Shown: positions 8,215 to 19,958 of the stretch, in pieces | Numbering within the stretch: position 1 is the stretch's first letter | Layout: each line of letters begins with the position of its first letter | Assembly: GCF_049446075.1 (NCBI RefSeq) | Contig: NZ_JBMSEB010000002.1 | Location: forward strand, 310,001-374,000 | From: Humibacter sp049446075 | GTDB lineage: Bacteria; Actinomycetota; Actinomycetes; Actinomycetales; Microbacteriaceae | Reading direction: 5' to 3' | DNA: 64,000 nucleotides | Position numbers and translations under genes: made by a program | Notes under the pieces: model-generated | The model's input: the letters and a program-made list of their open reading frames with translations, nothing else | Database searches by the model: none | Told to the model about the DNA's origin: nothing

Positions 8215-9336
8215 TTAGGACGTCAGGCCGCTGTACGAGTGCAGCCCGTGGAAGAACACGTTCACGACACCGAAGTTGAACATCACGGCACTGAACCCGA
8301 TGATCGCCAACCACGCCGAGCGGGTGCCGCGCCAGCCGCGCGTCGCGCGAGCGTGGATGTATCCGGCGTAGATGACCCAGATGATGAACGTCCAGACCTC
8401 TTTGGTGTCCCAGCCCCAGTAGCGGCCCCACGCCTTCTCGGCCCAGATGGCGCCGGCGATGAGTGTGAACGTCCAGAAGATGAACCCGACGATGTTGATG
8501 CGGTACGCGAGGTTCTCGAGCGTGTCCGACTTCGGGAGCGTCGCGAGGAAGCGGAACTGGGTCGGCCTGTCCGCCGCCACCTGGTACTCGCGCCGCACCT
8601 GCAGAAGCTGCGCGGCCGACAGTGCGAAACCAAGCGCGAAGAACGCCGTGGCGAGGATCGCGACCAGAATGTGGATGACCAGCCAGTACGACTGCAGCGC
8701 GGGAGGCAGCGGCACGACCGGCACGTAGTAGCGGGTCGTGGCGATCATGAGGAGGATGCACACGAGCCCGAGCACGAACGTGCCGAGGTAGCGCAGGTCG
8801 AACCGCAGGTTCGCGAGCAGGAAGATGCCCACGATGACGAGCGTGCCCGTCATCGAGAACTCCCACATGTTCGCCCAGGGAACGCGCCCCGCGGCGATTC
8901 CACGGAAGACGTCGGCGAACAGGTGAAGTCCCCAGCCGATGATGGTGAGCACCATGGCAACGCGCAGGCTCTTCGACGTGATGCGGTCGCCGTGCACGTC
9001 GTCTTCGATGCGCAGGCTCAGCCGTGACAGCGACCCGAACCTCCGCGGACGATCGACGCCCTGGCCGTCACCCGCGACGACGGAGCCGGATGCCACGCCG
9101 CTCGAACCCGTGACGGTCCCGCCTGCGGATGCGGCGGCATCCGTCTGCACACCGCCCGCCTCGACGAACACGAGGTCCTCGGCGGGTGCGGTACGCCGCG
9201 ACACGGCGCTGGGCACGGCCGCCGGAATCGTCGCCCTGGCGCTGCGGCGCGCCAGGTCGAGTGCGAACGCGATGAACGCGGCCGCGTAGAGGCCCATGGC
9301 CACGTAAATGAAGATCTGCGAGAGGGTGTCGAGCAC
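8215..9336 (-). CDS. ccsB: Cytochrome c biogenesis protein CcsB (ResC)
   Basis: Integral membrane haem-handling protein of System II cytochrome c maturation, which works with ResB to deliver haem to apocytochrome c outside the membrane. The 373-residue protein has one N-terminal membrane helix, a low-complexity soluble stretch (about 35-110) rich in Ala, Ser and Gly, then a set of helices. The tryptophan-rich WWD segment 'WAEKAWGRYWGWDTKEVW' is at residues 298-315, with candidate haem-ligand histidines near 138 and 222. The start is a GTG. It is the last gene of the operon, 13 bp after resB. Confidence 0.93.
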   Translation of the reverse strand: MLDTLSQIFIYVAMGLYAAAFIAFALDLARRSARATIPAAVPSAVSRRTAPAEDLVFVEAGGVQTDAAASAGGTVTGSSGVASGSVVAGDGQGVDRPRRFGSLSRLSLRIEDDVHGDRITSKSLRVAMVLTIIGWGLHLFADVFRGIAAGRVPWANMWEFSMTGTLVIVGIFLLANLRFDLRYLGTFVLGLVCILLMIATTRYYVPVVPLPPALQSYWLVIHILVAILATAFFALGFALSAAQLLQVRREYQVAADRPTQFRFLATLPKSDTLENLAYRINIVGFIFWTFTLIAGAIWAEKAWGRYWGWDTKEVWTFIIWVIYAGYIHARATRGWRGTRSAWLAIIGFSAVMFNFGVVNVFFHGLHSYSGLTS

Positions 9337-9349
9337 GATGTGAAGAATC

Positions 9350-11108
<1,759 letters not shown>

Positions 11109-11125
<17 letters not shown>

Positions 11126-11936
11126 AGCTCGGAATCACCCCCGCCAACGCGATGATCCACTGGTTCCAGATGCCGGAGACCATGAGGATGCCGATGGCGA
11201 TGAGCAGCACGCCGCCCACGACGTTGATCGCCCTGATGTTCCGCCGCAGGAACGCAACGGCTCCGGATGCCCAACCCAGCCCGAGCGCGATGAGCACGAA
11301 CGGCACGCCGAGGCCGAGCGCATAGAACAGCGCGAGCACCGCGCCCTGCCACGCCGACCCGCTCGAGTAGCTCATGGTGGTGATGGCAGCGAGCGTCGGG
11401 CCTGTGCACGGGCTCCAGCCGATGGCGAAGATGACGCCGAGCAGCGGAGCACCGGCGAGACCGGTGAGCGGACGCCACTGCGGCTTGAACGTGCGCTGCA
11501 GGAAGGTGAACTGGCCGACGAACACGAGCCCGAGCACGATGAGGATGAGGCCCGCGACGCGCGTGATGAGGTCGCGCCACTGGATCATCCAGAACCCGAG
11601 CGCGCCGAACACGAATCCGGTCAGCACGAACACCGCTGCGAAGCCCAGCACGAACAGTGCGACGCCGAGCACGAGACGGTTGCGGGCGGTGCGCTCTGGA
11701 CGGGTGGCGGTCGCCGTACCCGCGCGCGTGCCTGCGGCGCCGGTGCCGCTGCTCGCGCCGACGGCTGCCGCGGCCGCCGATGTCTCGCCCGTGAACCCGC
11801 CGATGTAGGCGAGGTAGCCGGGAACGAGCGGCAGGATGCACGGCGAGGCGAACGAGATCACCCCGGCAAGCAGCGCAACGGGCACCGTCAGCAGCAGGGG
11901 TGCCGACAGCATGAAGTTTTCGACGCCGCCCATCAC
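11109..11936 (-). CDS. ccdA: Cytochrome c biogenesis protein CcdA
   Basis: Membrane thiol-disulfide transporter of the DsbD/CcdA family, which passes reducing power from cytoplasmic thioredoxin to extracytoplasmic thiol proteins. The 275-residue protein has the two redox cysteines in the conserved proline contexts: FASPCILPLVPGYL (Cys33) and GWSPCTGPT (Cys177). A disordered Ala/Gly/Thr stretch at about 52-80 separates the first helices from the rest. The start is a GTG at 11936 or the ATG directly after it. Its likely electron acceptor is the thioredoxin-like lipoprotein encoded just upstream, 7 bp away. Confidence 0.94.
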
Positions 11937-11943
11937 TCGCCCG

Positions 11944-12567
11944 TCACTTGCTCTCGGCGAGCGCCGAGTCGATCAGAGTGGTGAGCGTGGACGGCTGCGT
12001 GGCGATGTCACCGGCGATACGCGCGGCGACGCGGCCCTTCTTGTCGATCACGAACGTGGTCGGCGTTGCGTTCGGTCGCATGGATCCGCTGAAGGCGAGC
12101 TGTACCGCTCCCCCGTCCACGTCGAGGATCGACGGGTAGTTCACCTTGAACTCGGTGTCGAACGCTGTCGCCGTGGCGGCGGAGTCTCGTGTGTTGACCC
12201 CGACGAACGTGACGCCCTTCGTCTGGTACTCGCCGGCGATCTTCGTGAGGTCGGATGCCTCCGCGCGGCAGGGCGGGCATCCCGCGTACCAGAAGTTGAC
12301 GACCAGCACCTGCCCGAGGGCGGACGTCGACGAGAACGTCGAGCCGTCCTGCGTGGTGCCGGAGAAGTGGATTGGCTTGCCGCGGTCGGCGGGCTTCACT
12401 TCGGTGACGCCGCTTGCGGCGGCGATGTAGTTCTTGTCGACACCCGACGTGTACTGCTTCGCCAGTTCGTCGTTGCTGCAGCCGGCCAGCAACGCGCCGA
12501 CGGCGAGTGCAGCGGTCACGGCAGCGAGGAGGCGCCGGGGCGAGCCGATGTTGCGAACGGTGCTCAC
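11944..12567 (-). CDS. ResA-like thiol-disulfide oxidoreductase, lipoprotein
   Basis: Extracytoplasmic thioredoxin-fold reductant of apocytochrome c haem-binding cysteines, probably the ResA partner of CcdA. The 207-residue product begins at a GTG that overlaps the upstream stop codon by four bases. It has a signal peptide ending in the lipobox LLAGC (lipidated Cys30) and the active site YAGCPPC (Cys97, Cys100), followed by 'TPTTFVIDKKG' with the conserved cis-proline. Upstream in-frame codons overlap the phosphatase gene and do not encode a signal peptide, so they are rejected as a start. Confidence 0.92.
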   Translation of the reverse strand: MSTVRNIGSPRRLLAAVTAALAVGALLAGCSNDELAKQYTSGVDKNYIAAASGVTEVKPADRGKPIHFSGTTQDGSTFSSTSALGQVLVVNFWYAGCPPCRAEASDLTKIAGEYQTKGVTFVGVNTRDSAATATAFDTEFKVNYPSILDVDGGAVQLAFSGSMRPNATPTTFVIDKKGRVAARIAGDIATQPSTLTTLIDSALAESK

Positions 12568-13229
12568 ACCGCCCCCACGTCGGTCGAATCGGCTGCGAGG
12601 GCGGAAGCGGGGTCGGCGTATCCGACCTCGACGAACTGCCCTTCGCGGCGCTCGAAGCTCGTGATGCTGGAGAGCGAGCAGCGTCGTTCCCTCGGGTCGT
12701 GCATGAAACGCTCGCCGGCGACGGCGAGATGGGCGACCCAGATGGGCAGTTGGTGGCTCACGAGCACGACATCTGCGCCGCCGTCTCCGTCTTGCTCGGC
12801 AGCCAGGGACTCTGCCGTGTCGAAGGCATCGTGCATCGCTGCAAGCATGCGCTGCTCGATCGATCGGTACGCCTCGCCCCAACTCGGACGCAGCGGGTTG
12901 ATGAGCCACGGCCAGTTGAGCGGGTTGCGCAGGGCGCGCGACATCACCGTGCCCTCGAAGCGATTGGCGCCTTCGATGAGGCGGGCATCCGTCTCGGTGG
13001 CGATTCCGTACGCCTCGGCGATAGGGGCGGCGGACTCCTGAGTGCGCTGCAGGGGCGACGCGATCACCGCCGCGACCGGGCGGTCGCGGGCGACGAGGTC
13101 GTCGGCAGCGGCCTGTGCCATCAGGCGGCCGAGTTCGGAGAGGTGGAAGCCGGACATCCTGCCGTACAGGATGCCCTCGGGATTGCGCACCTCGCCGTGA
13201 CGCACGAGATGCACCTGGGAAGCCGCCAC
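12564..13229 (-). CDS. Histidine phosphatase family protein (phosphoglycerate mutase-like)
   Basis: Cytoplasmic phosphatase or mutase of the branch-1 histidine phosphatase superfamily. From the GTG at 13229 the product is 221 residues, with the catalytic LVRHGE at residues 8-13 and the second His region 'VLVSHQLPIW' later. A longer open frame extends upstream but has no homology-like content and crosses a repeat region. It is the first gene of the leftward cytochrome c maturation operon. It overlaps the next gene by four bases, a common arrangement next to ResA-like genes in actinobacteria. The substrate is unknown. Confidence 0.88.
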   Translation of the reverse strand: MAASQVHLVRHGEVRNPEGILYGRMSGFHLSELGRLMAQAAADDLVARDRPVAAVIASPLQRTQESAAPIAEAYGIATETDARLIEGANRFEGTVMSRALRNPLNWPWLINPLRPSWGEAYRSIEQRMLAAMHDAFDTAESLAAEQDGDGGADVVLVSHQLPIWVAHLAVAGERFMHDPRERRCSLSSITSFERREGQFVEVGYADPASALAADSTDVGAV

Positions 13230-13483
13230 CCTGACAGTGTAGAGAGGCCCCCTTGGTGAATTCGCCGAGAGCAGTGGGCGACGGCCCGCACACCCGCCGG
13301 CTCGGCCGCCAGCTCGGCCGTCGGCTCCCCACCGGCCCGGCCGTGGGCTCGCCACCTTGCTCGCCACCAGCGACACGTTTTCAGGACATGGGACGCTCCA
13401 CCGACATAGTGGGCGCGACGTTGCGCACGTCCTGAAATGGTGTTGCCGCGCCACCGAGACCACGGGCAACAGAGCTCCCGCGG
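13230..13483. other. Intergenic part with no gene seen
   Basis: First part of a 438-bp divergent gap between the phosphatase and aspS. It holds a 9-bp inverted repeat, TTTCAGGAC at about 13378 and GTCCTGAAA near 13428, separated by about 40 bp. I see no coding sequence. The leftward operon's promoter should lie in this stretch, but I could not place it confidently. Confidence 0.5.
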
Positions 13484-13662
13484 CTCGCCTCAGTCGCCCA
13501 TATCGGGGCGTCGCCCTCATGGGACTCCATCGGCTCGGCCAGGCGAGCGAGCTCGCCTGGCTCTCGCCTCAGTCGCCCATATCGCGGCGTCGCCCTCATG
13601 GGACTCCATCGGCTCGGCCAGGCGAGCGAGCTCGCCTGGCTCTCGCCTCAGTCGCCCATAGA
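13484..13662. repeat. 79-bp tandem repeat, 2.2 copies, abutting aspS
   Basis: Two nearly identical 79-bp units begin at 13484 and 13563, and a third partial copy begins at 13642 and runs into the aspS promoter. Each full unit contains the perfect hairpin CCAGGCGAG-CGAG-CTCGCCTGG (13539-13560 and 13618-13639). The partial copy carries CGCCCATAGACT, the end of which supplies a TAGACT box just before the aspS start. The array was therefore probably built from the promoter-proximal sequence. Confidence 0.9.
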
Positions 13663-13667
13663 CTCTT

Positions 13668-15035
<1,368 letters not shown>

Positions 15036-15048
15036 CGCCTACCCGACT

Positions 15049-15105
15049 GCGCCACTTTGCAGCAATTGCGCCATTTCGACGGGCGCAATTGCCGCAAGAT
15101 GGCGC
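15049..15105. terminator. Long hairpin between convergent aspS and the Dabb gene
   Basis: An almost perfect 24-bp stem. The inner arms GCAATTGCGCC (15062-15072) and GGCGCAATTGC (15082-15092) are exact around a 9-nt loop. The outer arms begin and end with GCGCCA and TGGCGC and contain two or three mismatches. Its position between two gene ends suggests a bidirectional terminator, though no T-run follows on either side. Confidence 0.6.
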
Positions 15106-15141
15106 AATCGAGGGTTGGCGGAGTGCCCGCTGGACCCCGCG

Positions 15142-15444
15142 TCAGACCGTGAAGTCGACTCCCGCTCGGCCTTCGGTGTTGGCTCGCACGAAGGCGACCA
15201 CCTCTTGGTGCACGGGATGCTCGATGTAGCGCTGCAAGGCATCCTCGTCGTCGAACTCCGACACGAGCACGACGTCGTAGTTGTCGGATGCCCCAGCGTT
15301 GTTCAGCCCCACCTCGAACGCCCGGATCACGTCGATCTGCGGAGGGAGGGAGAGCAGCCGGTCGCGGAACTCCGCCTTCAGCCGCTCACGCTCCGCCTCG
15401 GAGTCGCTCTTCACCTTCCAGGTCACCACGTGCCGAAGCGGCAT
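15142..15444 (-). CDS. Dabb-family (stress-responsive alpha/beta barrel) protein
   Basis: A 100-residue dimeric alpha/beta-barrel protein. The characteristic beginning is 'MPLRHVVTWKVK', followed by 'FEVGLNN' and the strand 'YDVVLVSEFDDEDALQRY' and then 'HPVHQEVVAFV'. Members of this family are often annotated as stress-responsive; the biochemical role is not known. The start follows GAAGGACGG at a good ribosome-binding distance. An in-frame ATG 42 nt further upstream is less likely. The 3' end converges on aspS across the long hairpin. Confidence 0.82.
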   Translation of the reverse strand: MPLRHVVTWKVKSDSEAERERLKAEFRDRLLSLPPQIDVIRAFEVGLNNAGASDNYDVVLVSEFDDEDALQRYIEHPVHQEVVAFVRANTEGRAGVDFTV

Positions 15445-15522
15445 GGGTCCGTCCTTCCGTCGATCACGAGTGTGCTGCGGCGTCAACCGCCGTCAGCAAT
15501 GGAGCAGAGCTTGAATCGGAGG

Positions 15523-15789
15523 TCAGCCGGCGAGCCGCTCGCTCAGGGCGGCGGCGAGCCGGTCCTTGTCCACACGCCAGTAGGTGTGTTGCCTGCCGTC
15601 GATCAGCACGACAGGGATCTCCTCCACATAGCGGTCGAAAAGGTCGGGCTCGTCGAGTATCGAGCGTTCCTCGATGATGATGCGCGAGGAATCAGGCAGA
15701 GCAGCGGTCACCTGGCCGATGGCGTCCCTTGCGTCATCGCATAGGTGACAACCCGGCTTGCCGATGAGAGTGAGCTGCACGTTCGACAC
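15523..15789 (-). CDS. Glutaredoxin-like (DUF836-type) thiol protein
   Basis: A small 88-residue thioredoxin-fold protein with the redox motif GCHLC (Cys14 and Cys17) directly after the first beta strand, then 'EIPVVLIDG' with the conserved cis-proline. It probably acts in cytoplasmic thiol-disulfide exchange; the partner is unknown. The start is a GTG 7 nt after a TAGGCT box on the minus strand (15797-15802), with no ribosome binding site, so leaderless expression is likely. An upstream in-frame ATG would add an improbable Arg-rich tail. Confidence 0.8.
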   Translation of the reverse strand: MSNVQLTLIGKPGCHLCDDARDAIGQVTAALPDSSRIIIEERSILDEPDLFDRYVEEIPVVLIDGRQHTYWRVDKDRLAAALSERLAG

Positions 15790-15881
15790 GGCTCTCAGCC
15801 TAGGACGCCTGACGCATCGTGACCTGCCGGCCGACGACCACATCCCGAAAAGGGGAGGCGCACAGGGGGCGCGAAAAGCGA

Positions 15882-15905
15882 AAGCGCCGGGCGTGCCCGG
15901 CGCTT
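15882..15905 (-). terminator. Intrinsic terminator after the bS22 gene
   Basis: Perfect arms AAGCGCCGGGC and GCCCGGCGCTT around a two-base centre. On the minus strand the stem is followed by TTCGCTTTTCGC, a fair U-tract for a high-GC genome. It starts about 10 bp after the stop codon of the bS22 gene. Confidence 0.75.
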
Positions 15906-15915
15906 GTTCGTGACG

Positions 15916-16014
15916 CTACTTCTTGTTGCGACGCTGGTGACGCGTCTTGCGAAGCAGCTTGCGGTGCTTCTTCTTCGCCATGCGCTTGCGGCGCTTCTTG
16001 ATAACAGAACCCAC
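15916..16014 (-). CDS. Small ribosomal subunit protein bS22 (AURKAIP1/COX24 domain)
   Basis: A very small highly basic protein of 32 residues, beginning 'GSVIKKRRKRMAKKKHRKL' after the initiator. It closely matches the actinobacterial ribosomal protein bS22, known from mycobacterial 30S structures near the decoding region. The start is a GTG preceded by GAGGT five nucleotides upstream, and an intrinsic terminator follows the stop. Half of the residues are Lys or Arg. It is easily missed because of its size. An ArsR-family regulator gene lies upstream on the same strand about 100 bp away. Confidence 0.9.
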   Translation of the reverse strand: MGSVIKKRRKRMAKKKHRKLLRKTRHQRRNKK

Positions 16015-16116
16015 AAAGACCTCACAAAAGTTTGCCGGCGTGCTGCGCGGGCGCGCGGCAGCACGGTCGCCCAGTCTACCATCCGGTGGGCCCGGCCCCT
16101 CGCGTATGCCGACAGC

Positions 16117-16548
16117 TCAGCGACGTCGCTTGGGTCGCACCCTGTCGACGACGCTCGTGACACGGTGGCTCGTGTCGGCGAACACCTTGCCGACCTGCTC
16201 CGCGAACTCCTTGGTCTCGTCCTTCAAACCGGCGACCACGGCGCCGACGTCGATGTCGTCGATGTCGAATCCGCCGCTCACGAACGGCATGAGCCAGTCC
16301 TCGATCTCCTCGAGCGGCTTCACATCGATGCGGTAGTAGCGGTGCTGCCCCTCTTCGCGCACGGTCACCAGTCCCGCTTCGCGCAGTACCTTGAGATGCT
16401 TCGAGACGGTCGGCTGGCTCAACTCGAGTTCGCCGACGATCTGCGACACGCTGACCTCGCCGCTGTCTGAGCCCTCCGACGCCTCCAGCAGCACGCGAAG
16501 GATGTCGCGCCGTGTGGCATCCGCGACGATGTCAAAGATGTCCGGCAT
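16117..16548 (-). CDS. ArsR-family transcriptional regulator
   Basis: A 143-residue winged-helix regulator: N-terminal 'MPDIFDIVADATRRDILRVLL', then the recognition region 'ELSQPTVSKHLKVLREAGLV' (about residues 42-61) and the wing 'VREEGQHRYYRID'. No cysteine metal-binding motif of the classical ArsR type is visible, so it may not be a metal sensor. The C-terminal third is an amphipathic tail ending in basic residues, a layout I associate with actinobacterial regulators of this type. The target is unknown; it is divergent from the potassium-uptake genes. Confidence 0.82.
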   Translation of the reverse strand: MPDIFDIVADATRRDILRVLLEASEGSDSGEVSVSQIVGELELSQPTVSKHLKVLREAGLVTVREEGQHRYYRIDVKPLEEIEDWLMPFVSGGFDIDDIDVGAVVAGLKDETKEFAEQVGKVFADTSHRVTSVVDRVRPKRRR

Positions 16549-16734
16549 CCCCCAAGGCTACTTGCCGGATGCCCACGGCACCATGCCCTCTCCGGCATAC
16601 GTTCCCGAAGCGGCATGTTCGGCAGATCCGACGCCGTCCGGTGCACGCCCGGCGATGCTGTGGGCGGCGCGGGTGGAGCGCAGCATGCTCGCGATAGCAT
16701 CGAGCGCGCTAGCAGACTCGCAGGAAGGCGGCCG

Positions 16735-18183
16735 ATGCGGGCTACGGCACAGGCATCCAGGCACCTCGTTCCGACCAGCTGGTGGGGACGCATTCAGCTG
16801 AGGATCAACGAGTTCGCCGGCTCGAGCCCTTCACGGTTCGCCATCGGGGTGTTCGCCCTGCTCATCGTGCTGTTCACACTGCTCTTCACACTTCCCATCT
16901 CGACCGCCGGTCCGTCGGCGACGCCGCTCGCCGACGCGTTCTTCACTGCGGTTTCGGTCGTGTGCGTCACGGGGCTCTCCACCGTCGACATGGCGACTCA
17001 CTGGTCGGGCTTCGGCCATGTGGTCATCTACTTCGGCGTGCAGATCGGAGGCATCGGCGTGCTGACGCTCGCGTCGATCCTCGGCATGGTCATCTCGCGC
17101 AAGCTCGGACTGCGCGCCAAGCTCATCGCGGCGAGCGACAGCAATCCGTTGCGAGCACACGCGGGTCCGGTCGCCGAGGGCCAGGCGATCGGCCTCGGCG
17201 AGATCGGCAACCTGCTCCGCACTGTGGCACTCAGCGCCGTGCTCATCGAGTTCGTGGTGGCGTTCGCACTCTTTCCGAGGATGCTCGTGCACGGCTTCTC
17301 GCTCTACGACAGCGCCCTGAACTCCCTCTACTACTCGGCCATGGCCTTCACCAACACCGGATTCACGCCCAACGAGTCCGGCCTGACCCCGTTCGCCGGC
17401 GACTACTTCTTCCTCACCGCGCTCATGCTCGGCGTGATCGCCGGCGCAATCGGCTTTCCCGTGATCTTCGCCATCGCCCAGAACCTGCGCCCCAAGGTGA
17501 GACGCAGGCTCTGGACCCTGCACGTCAGGCTCACGCTCGTCACCTTCGGCTTGCTGCTGCTGGCCGGATGGCTGCTCTACTTCGTGCTCGAGGCGGGCAA
17601 TCCGAACACGCTGGCACCTCGCGGAGCCGGAGACGCCGTGTTCCAGTCGCTCTTCATGTCGGTCATGGCACGGTCTGGCGGGTTCTCGGTCGTGAACATC
17701 GATCAGTTGCACCACTCATCGCTGCTCGTGACCGACATGCTCATGTTCGTGGGAGGCGGGTCGGCGTCGACCGCCGGGGGCATCAAGGTCACGACCCTTG
17801 CGGTGCTGTTCCTCGCCGCACTGGCCGAAGCACGTGGCGTGGACTCCATGGAGGCCTTCAGGCGACGCATCCCCACCGACGTGCTGAGGGTGGCGGTGAG
17901 CGTCGTGTTGTGGGGTGCGACGATCGTCGCCGTGGCGACTGTGACGGTGCTGGCGATCACGAAGGACTCGCTAGACCACGTGCTCTTCGACGTGATCAGC
18001 GCGTTCGCCACCTGTGGCCTGTCCACCGGACTGACGCAGGATGCCCCAACACCGGCCGTCTACGTGCTCGCCTTCACGATGTTCCTCGGACGCGTGGGCA
18101 CCGTCACACTCGCCGCCGCGCTCGCACAGTCGCAGCGCGGGCAGTACTACCAGCATCCGGAAGAGAGGCCCATCGTTGGTTGA
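16735..18183 (+). CDS. Potassium uptake membrane subunit (TrkH/KtrB family)
   Basis: Channel-like K+ transporter subunit. From the ATG at 16735 (GAAGG shortly upstream) the product is 482 residues. Four selectivity-filter loops are visible in order, one per M1-P-M2 repeat: CVTGLS, FTNTGFT, ARSGGFS and ATCGLSTG. The third has Ala-Arg-Ser before GGF. The absence of extra N-terminal helices fits KtrB better than long TrkH. It is followed by an overlapping gene for the cytoplasmic RCK subunit, which gates it through nucleotide binding. An in-frame ATG 120 nt upstream gives an unlikely hydrophilic leader. Confidence 0.92.
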   Translation: MRATAQASRHLVPTSWWGRIQLRINEFAGSSPSRFAIGVFALLIVLFTLLFTLPISTAGPSATPLADAFFTAVSVVCVTGLSTVDMATHWSGFGHVVIYFGVQIGGIGVLTLASILGMVISRKLGLRAKLIAASDSNPLRAHAGPVAEGQAIGLGEIGNLLRTVALSAVLIEFVVAFALFPRMLVHGFSLYDSALNSLYYSAMAFTNTGFTPNESGLTPFAGDYFFLTALMLGVIAGAIGFPVIFAIAQNLRPKVRRRLWTLHVRLTLVTFGLLLLAGWLLYFVLEAGNPNTLAPRGAGDAVFQSLFMSVMARSGGFSVVNIDQLHHSSLLVTDMLMFVGGGSASTAGGIKVTTLAVLFLAALAEARGVDSMEAFRRRIPTDVLRVAVSVVLWGATIVAVATVTVLAITKDSLDHVLFDVISAFATCGLSTGLTQDAPTPAVYVLAFTMFLGRVGTVTLAAALAQSQRGQYYQHPEERPIVG

Positions 18184-18844
18184 CCGCATCAGACACGACG
18201 CCCCAGTTCTCGTGATCGGCCTCGGCCGGTTCGGTGCCGCGACGGCAGGACAGCTCGACCGGCTCGACCGTGAGGTGCTCGCCGTCGACACCGACGCGGC
18301 CCTCGTTCAGAAGTGGTCGGAGCGCATCACGCACACCGTGCAGGCGGATGCCCGATCGATCGAGGCGCTGCGCCAGATCGGGGCACAGGACTTCTCCATC
18401 GCGGTGGTCGCCACGGGGTCGTCGATCGAGGCATCCGTACTCATCACGGCCAACCTCGTCGACCTCGGCATTCCGCAGATCTGGGCCAAGGCGATCTCGA
18501 AGTCGCACGGCACGATCCTCGAGCGCATCGGTGCGAACCACGTCATCTACCCGGAGGCCGAGGCGGGCGAACGCATCGCGCACCTGCTCTCCGGACGCAT
18601 GCTCGACTTCATCGAGTTCGACGACGACTTCGTGCTCGTGAAGATGTACCCGCCGAAGATGCTGCGCGGCATCACGCTCACCCAGTCGCAAGTGCGGCGC
18701 AAGTACGACATCACCGTGGTGGGCGTGAAGGCGCCGGGCAAGCCGTTCACGTATGCGACCGGAGACACGACGGTCTCCGACCACGACCTCATCATCGTGT
18801 CGGGGGCGAGTTCCGACGTCGAGCGTTTCGCCGCCCTCGAGTAG
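18176..18844 (+). CDS. Potassium uptake regulatory subunit (TrkA/KtrA, RCK)
   Basis: Cytoplasmic nucleotide-binding gating subunit for the preceding channel protein. The 222-residue product has an RCK-N Rossmann domain with GLGRFG at residues 15-20, the acidic end of the second strand 'VLAVDTD', and an RCK-C domain after about residue 140. The best start is a TTG at 18176, overlapping the upstream gene by 8 bp and preceded by GAGAGG. No ATG fits the homology boundary. Length matches the KtrA family. Confidence 0.9.
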   Translation: MVDRIRHDAPVLVIGLGRFGAATAGQLDRLDREVLAVDTDAALVQKWSERITHTVQADARSIEALRQIGAQDFSIAVVATGSSIEASVLITANLVDLGIPQIWAKAISKSHGTILERIGANHVIYPEAEAGERIAHLLSGRMLDFIEFDDDFVLVKMYPPKMLRGITLTQSQVRRKYDITVVGVKAPGKPFTYATGDTTVSDHDLIIVSGASSDVERFAALE

Positions 18845-18865
18845 CGGCGCGGGGCGCCCCACCGC

Positions 18866-18992
18866 GGGTTGAGTAGCGCCGGAAGACGCCCACCGGGGGT
18901 TGAGTAGCGCCGAAGGCGCGTATCGAACCCCCCCAACGCCCCGTACAACGGCGGGGCTTCGATACGCGTCGCCTGCGGCGGCGCTACTCAGC
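18866..18992. repeat. Palindromic repeat family B (TTGAGTAGC...GTATCGAA) cluster
   Basis: Three elements lie between convergent ktrA-like and proC genes: a partial one at 18866-18880, a complete hairpin at 18897-18930, and an inverted copy at about 18957-18992. A complete element begins GGGTTGAGTAGCGCC and ends GGCGCGTATCGAACCC; its outer and inner arms pair and the middle is mismatched. The same family occurs at 32701, 40179, 42836, 58812 and 60951-61059. Confidence 0.85.
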
Positions 18993-19005
18993 CAGCGGTA
19001 AGGCG

Positions 19006-19851
19006 TCAGCCGGCGGCGAGCTCTCGAGCGCGCGCCAGCGCGGCGTCGGTCGCACGGTCGAAGACCGACTTGAGGTCGGCATCCTGCAGCACTGCGATCG
19101 CCCGCTCGGTCGTGCCCTTCGGGCTGGTGACCTGGATGCGCAGCTCGGTGGGCGTGGCATCCGATGCCTCGAGCAGTGCGGCGGCCCCCACGAACGTGCC
19201 GTTCACGAGCTCGGCGGCCTGCTCAGGGCTGAATCCCTTGTCCACCGCGGTGGCCGTCAGCTGTTCGATGAGCAAGTACACATAGGCGGGACCCGACCCG
19301 GAAATCGTGCTGAGGGCATCCAGCTGCGACTCGGGCACCTCGACAACGGTGCCGACCGTCTCGAACAGGCTGCGCACGAGTGAAAGCTGCTCCTGCGTGG
19401 AACGCGCGCCCGCGCTCAGCCCGGTCACTGCCTTGCCGACGAGTGCGGGTGTGTTCGGCATCGTGCGAACGACGCCGACGGACTCAGGCAGCAGCTCCTC
19501 GAAGCGCGCAAGCGGAACGCCTGCCGCCACGCTCACGACGATCCCGTCGGGTGAAAGCGCATCCGCGATCTCGCCCAGCAGATCGGGCACCATGGCCGGC
19601 TTGACCGCGACGAGCACGATGCCTGCGCCGGACACCGCCGTTCGGTTCGCCTCAGGGTCTTCCTCGGTGGCGAGCGCGATGACGCCGTCTTTGTGCCCGA
19701 GGGATGCCGCCCGTTCCGTGCTCCTGTTCGTCACGACGATGCCGCCTTCGACCTGCACTCCGGGCTTGAGCAGTCCGCTCAGGATGGCCCGGCCCATCGA
19801 GCCGGCCCCCAGGATCGCGATCTTCGGCAGCTTCACGACGGTCTCGCTCAT
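19006..19851 (-). CDS. proC: Pyrroline-5-carboxylate reductase
   Basis: Cytoplasmic enzyme for the last step of proline synthesis, reducing pyrroline-5-carboxylate with NAD(P)H. The 281-residue product has the dinucleotide-binding IAILGAGSMGRA at residues 11-22 and 'VRTMPNTPALVGKAVTG' near the middle. The C-terminal signature region is 'GSGPAYVYLLIEQLTATAV', followed by 'VTSPKGTTERAI'. The start is an ATG 7 nt after a TACGCT box on the minus strand (19859-19864), consistent with leaderless transcription. Upstream in-frame codons give a basic low-complexity stretch and are rejected. Confidence 0.95.
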   Translation of the reverse strand: MSETVVKLPKIAILGAGSMGRAILSGLLKPGVQVEGGIVVTNRSTERAASLGHKDGVIALATEEDPEANRTAVSGAGIVLVAVKPAMVPDLLGEIADALSPDGIVVSVAAGVPLARFEELLPESVGVVRTMPNTPALVGKAVTGLSAGARSTQEQLSLVRSLFETVGTVVEVPESQLDALSTISGSGPAYVYLLIEQLTATAVDKGFSPEQAAELVNGTFVGAAALLEASDATPTELRIQVTSPKGTTERAIAVLQDADLKSVFDRATDAALARARELAAG

Positions 19852-19910
19852 GCCGACCAGCGTAGGCCGTCGGCGTGAGCGAGATCGCGGCCCGGCGTTG
19901 CCGTGCGCAC

Positions 19911-19950
19911 GGCCGCCGCCCGGTGGCATCCTTACCGGGCGGCGGCGGCC
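19911..19950 (-). terminator. GC-rich hairpin after the sugar ABC operon
   Basis: Arms GGCCGCCGCCCGGT (19911-19924) and ACCGGGCGGCGGCGGCC (19934-19950) pair almost fully around a 9-nt loop. The hairpin begins 8 bp after the ATPase stop codon on the minus strand. There is no T-run, so it may work as a pause or 3'-protective structure. Confidence 0.6.
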
Positions 19951-19958
19951 TGAGGTGC